Source: Chloroflexota bacterium
GTDB lineage: Bacteria; Chloroflexota; Anaerolineae; Promineifilales; Promineifilaceae
Reading direction: 5' to 3'
NCBI GenBank assembly: GCA_024223125.1
Contig: JAAEOP010000502.1
Location: forward strand, 1 to 14,641
DNA: 14,641 nt
The notes beneath the pieces are model-generated. The model did not search any database. It was not told the DNA's origin and saw nothing but the letters and a program-made list of their open reading frames with translations. A program made the translations under genes and the position numbers. Within the stretch, counting starts at the first letter, position 1. Every line of letters begins with the position of its first letter. Positions 14,528-14,641 of this stretch are shown in pieces.

Positions 14528-14641
14528 TTAAATAAAACCCGAAAGTTCTTGATTCGTAGGAAGTGCGACATAGTTCCATTTGGGTAAATAATCATCAAAG
14601 CGAATACGCATAGTTTCTTTAAAATTATCGGCAACTTTCCG
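14528..14641 (-). CDS. Unidentified gene, C-terminal fragment only
   Basis: The leftward frame from the window edge encodes 37 residues, including FKETMRIRFDDYLPKWNYVA, and ends in TAA at 14528-14530. The residue mix (charged helix, then W-N-Y and proline) looks protein-like, more so than the competing frame through 14422-14634. I do not recognise the family; the piece is too short to assign a function. Confidence 0.45.
   Translation of the reverse strand, partial: RKVADNFKETMRIRFDDYLPKWNYVALPTNQELSGFI

Noticed and set aside
14422..14634. 70-codon leftward frame at the right edge
   Set aside because: It competes with the frame ending at 14528, which reads more like a natural protein; the 70-codon product has an unordered mix of residues and no clear start signal.

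Overview
The window looks like chromosomal core sequence of a free-living bacterium with moderate GC content, most plausibly a member of the Chloroflexota (Anaerolineae/Ardenticatenia-like). The hints are an archaeal-type prolyl-tRNA synthetase, a large soluble multi-GAF histidine kinase, a promoter that implies a leaderless mRNA, and a low density of mobile DNA. The lineage is inferred from style, not from a marker gene, so treat it as moderate to weak. The base sequence is dominated by one oddity: the octamer palindrome ACGGCCGT occurs 28 times by eye in 14.6 kb, where about 0.2 would be expected by chance. It resembles the HIP1 palindrome of cyanobacteria.

Layout. Positions 1-2604 are read leftward: glutamate racemase (murI, 3' end cut by the window edge), a class I glutamine amidotransferase-like gamma-glutamyl hydrolase (peptidase C26), ribosomal protein L19 (rplS, with its own promoter, leader hairpins and terminator), and a small conserved-looking 65-residue protein with its own terminator. 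A divergent control region (2605-2827) holds an extended palindrome and a near-consensus promoter placed so that the proS transcript should start almost on the ATG. Positions 2828-12783 are read rightward: proS, a five-GAF orphan histidine kinase, adenine deaminase (ade), a toxin-antitoxin module (DUF4258-like toxin broken by deletion/frameshift, plus intact YgiT-type zinc-finger antitoxin), an EcsC-like membrane-associated protein, a dispersed VIPAKAGIQ-type repeat, a small STAS-like protein, and homoserine dehydrogenase (hom). Positions 12851-14365 carry a leftward lipoprotein built of four tandem DUF7282-like repeats, and the right edge holds the 3' end of an unidentified leftward gene.

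How it works together. Most genes are unrelated housekeeping functions (cell wall D-glutamate, translation, purine salvage, aspartate-family amino acids), each apparently a separate transcription unit. The most interesting control region lies before hom (11475-11694): a near-consensus promoter, a 17-codon reading frame with a near-perfect ribosome-binding site and a Pro-Pro-Pro run, a perfect 12-bp hairpin straddling its end, and an intrinsic terminator 25 bases before the hom start. That is the layout of a transcription attenuator, but the peptide lacks the threonine/isoleucine codon run expected for this pathway.

The toxin-antitoxin module sits between copies of a 10-base direct repeat, lacks the abundant octamer and is visibly AT-richer than its neighbours, so it looks like an acquired and decaying insertion.
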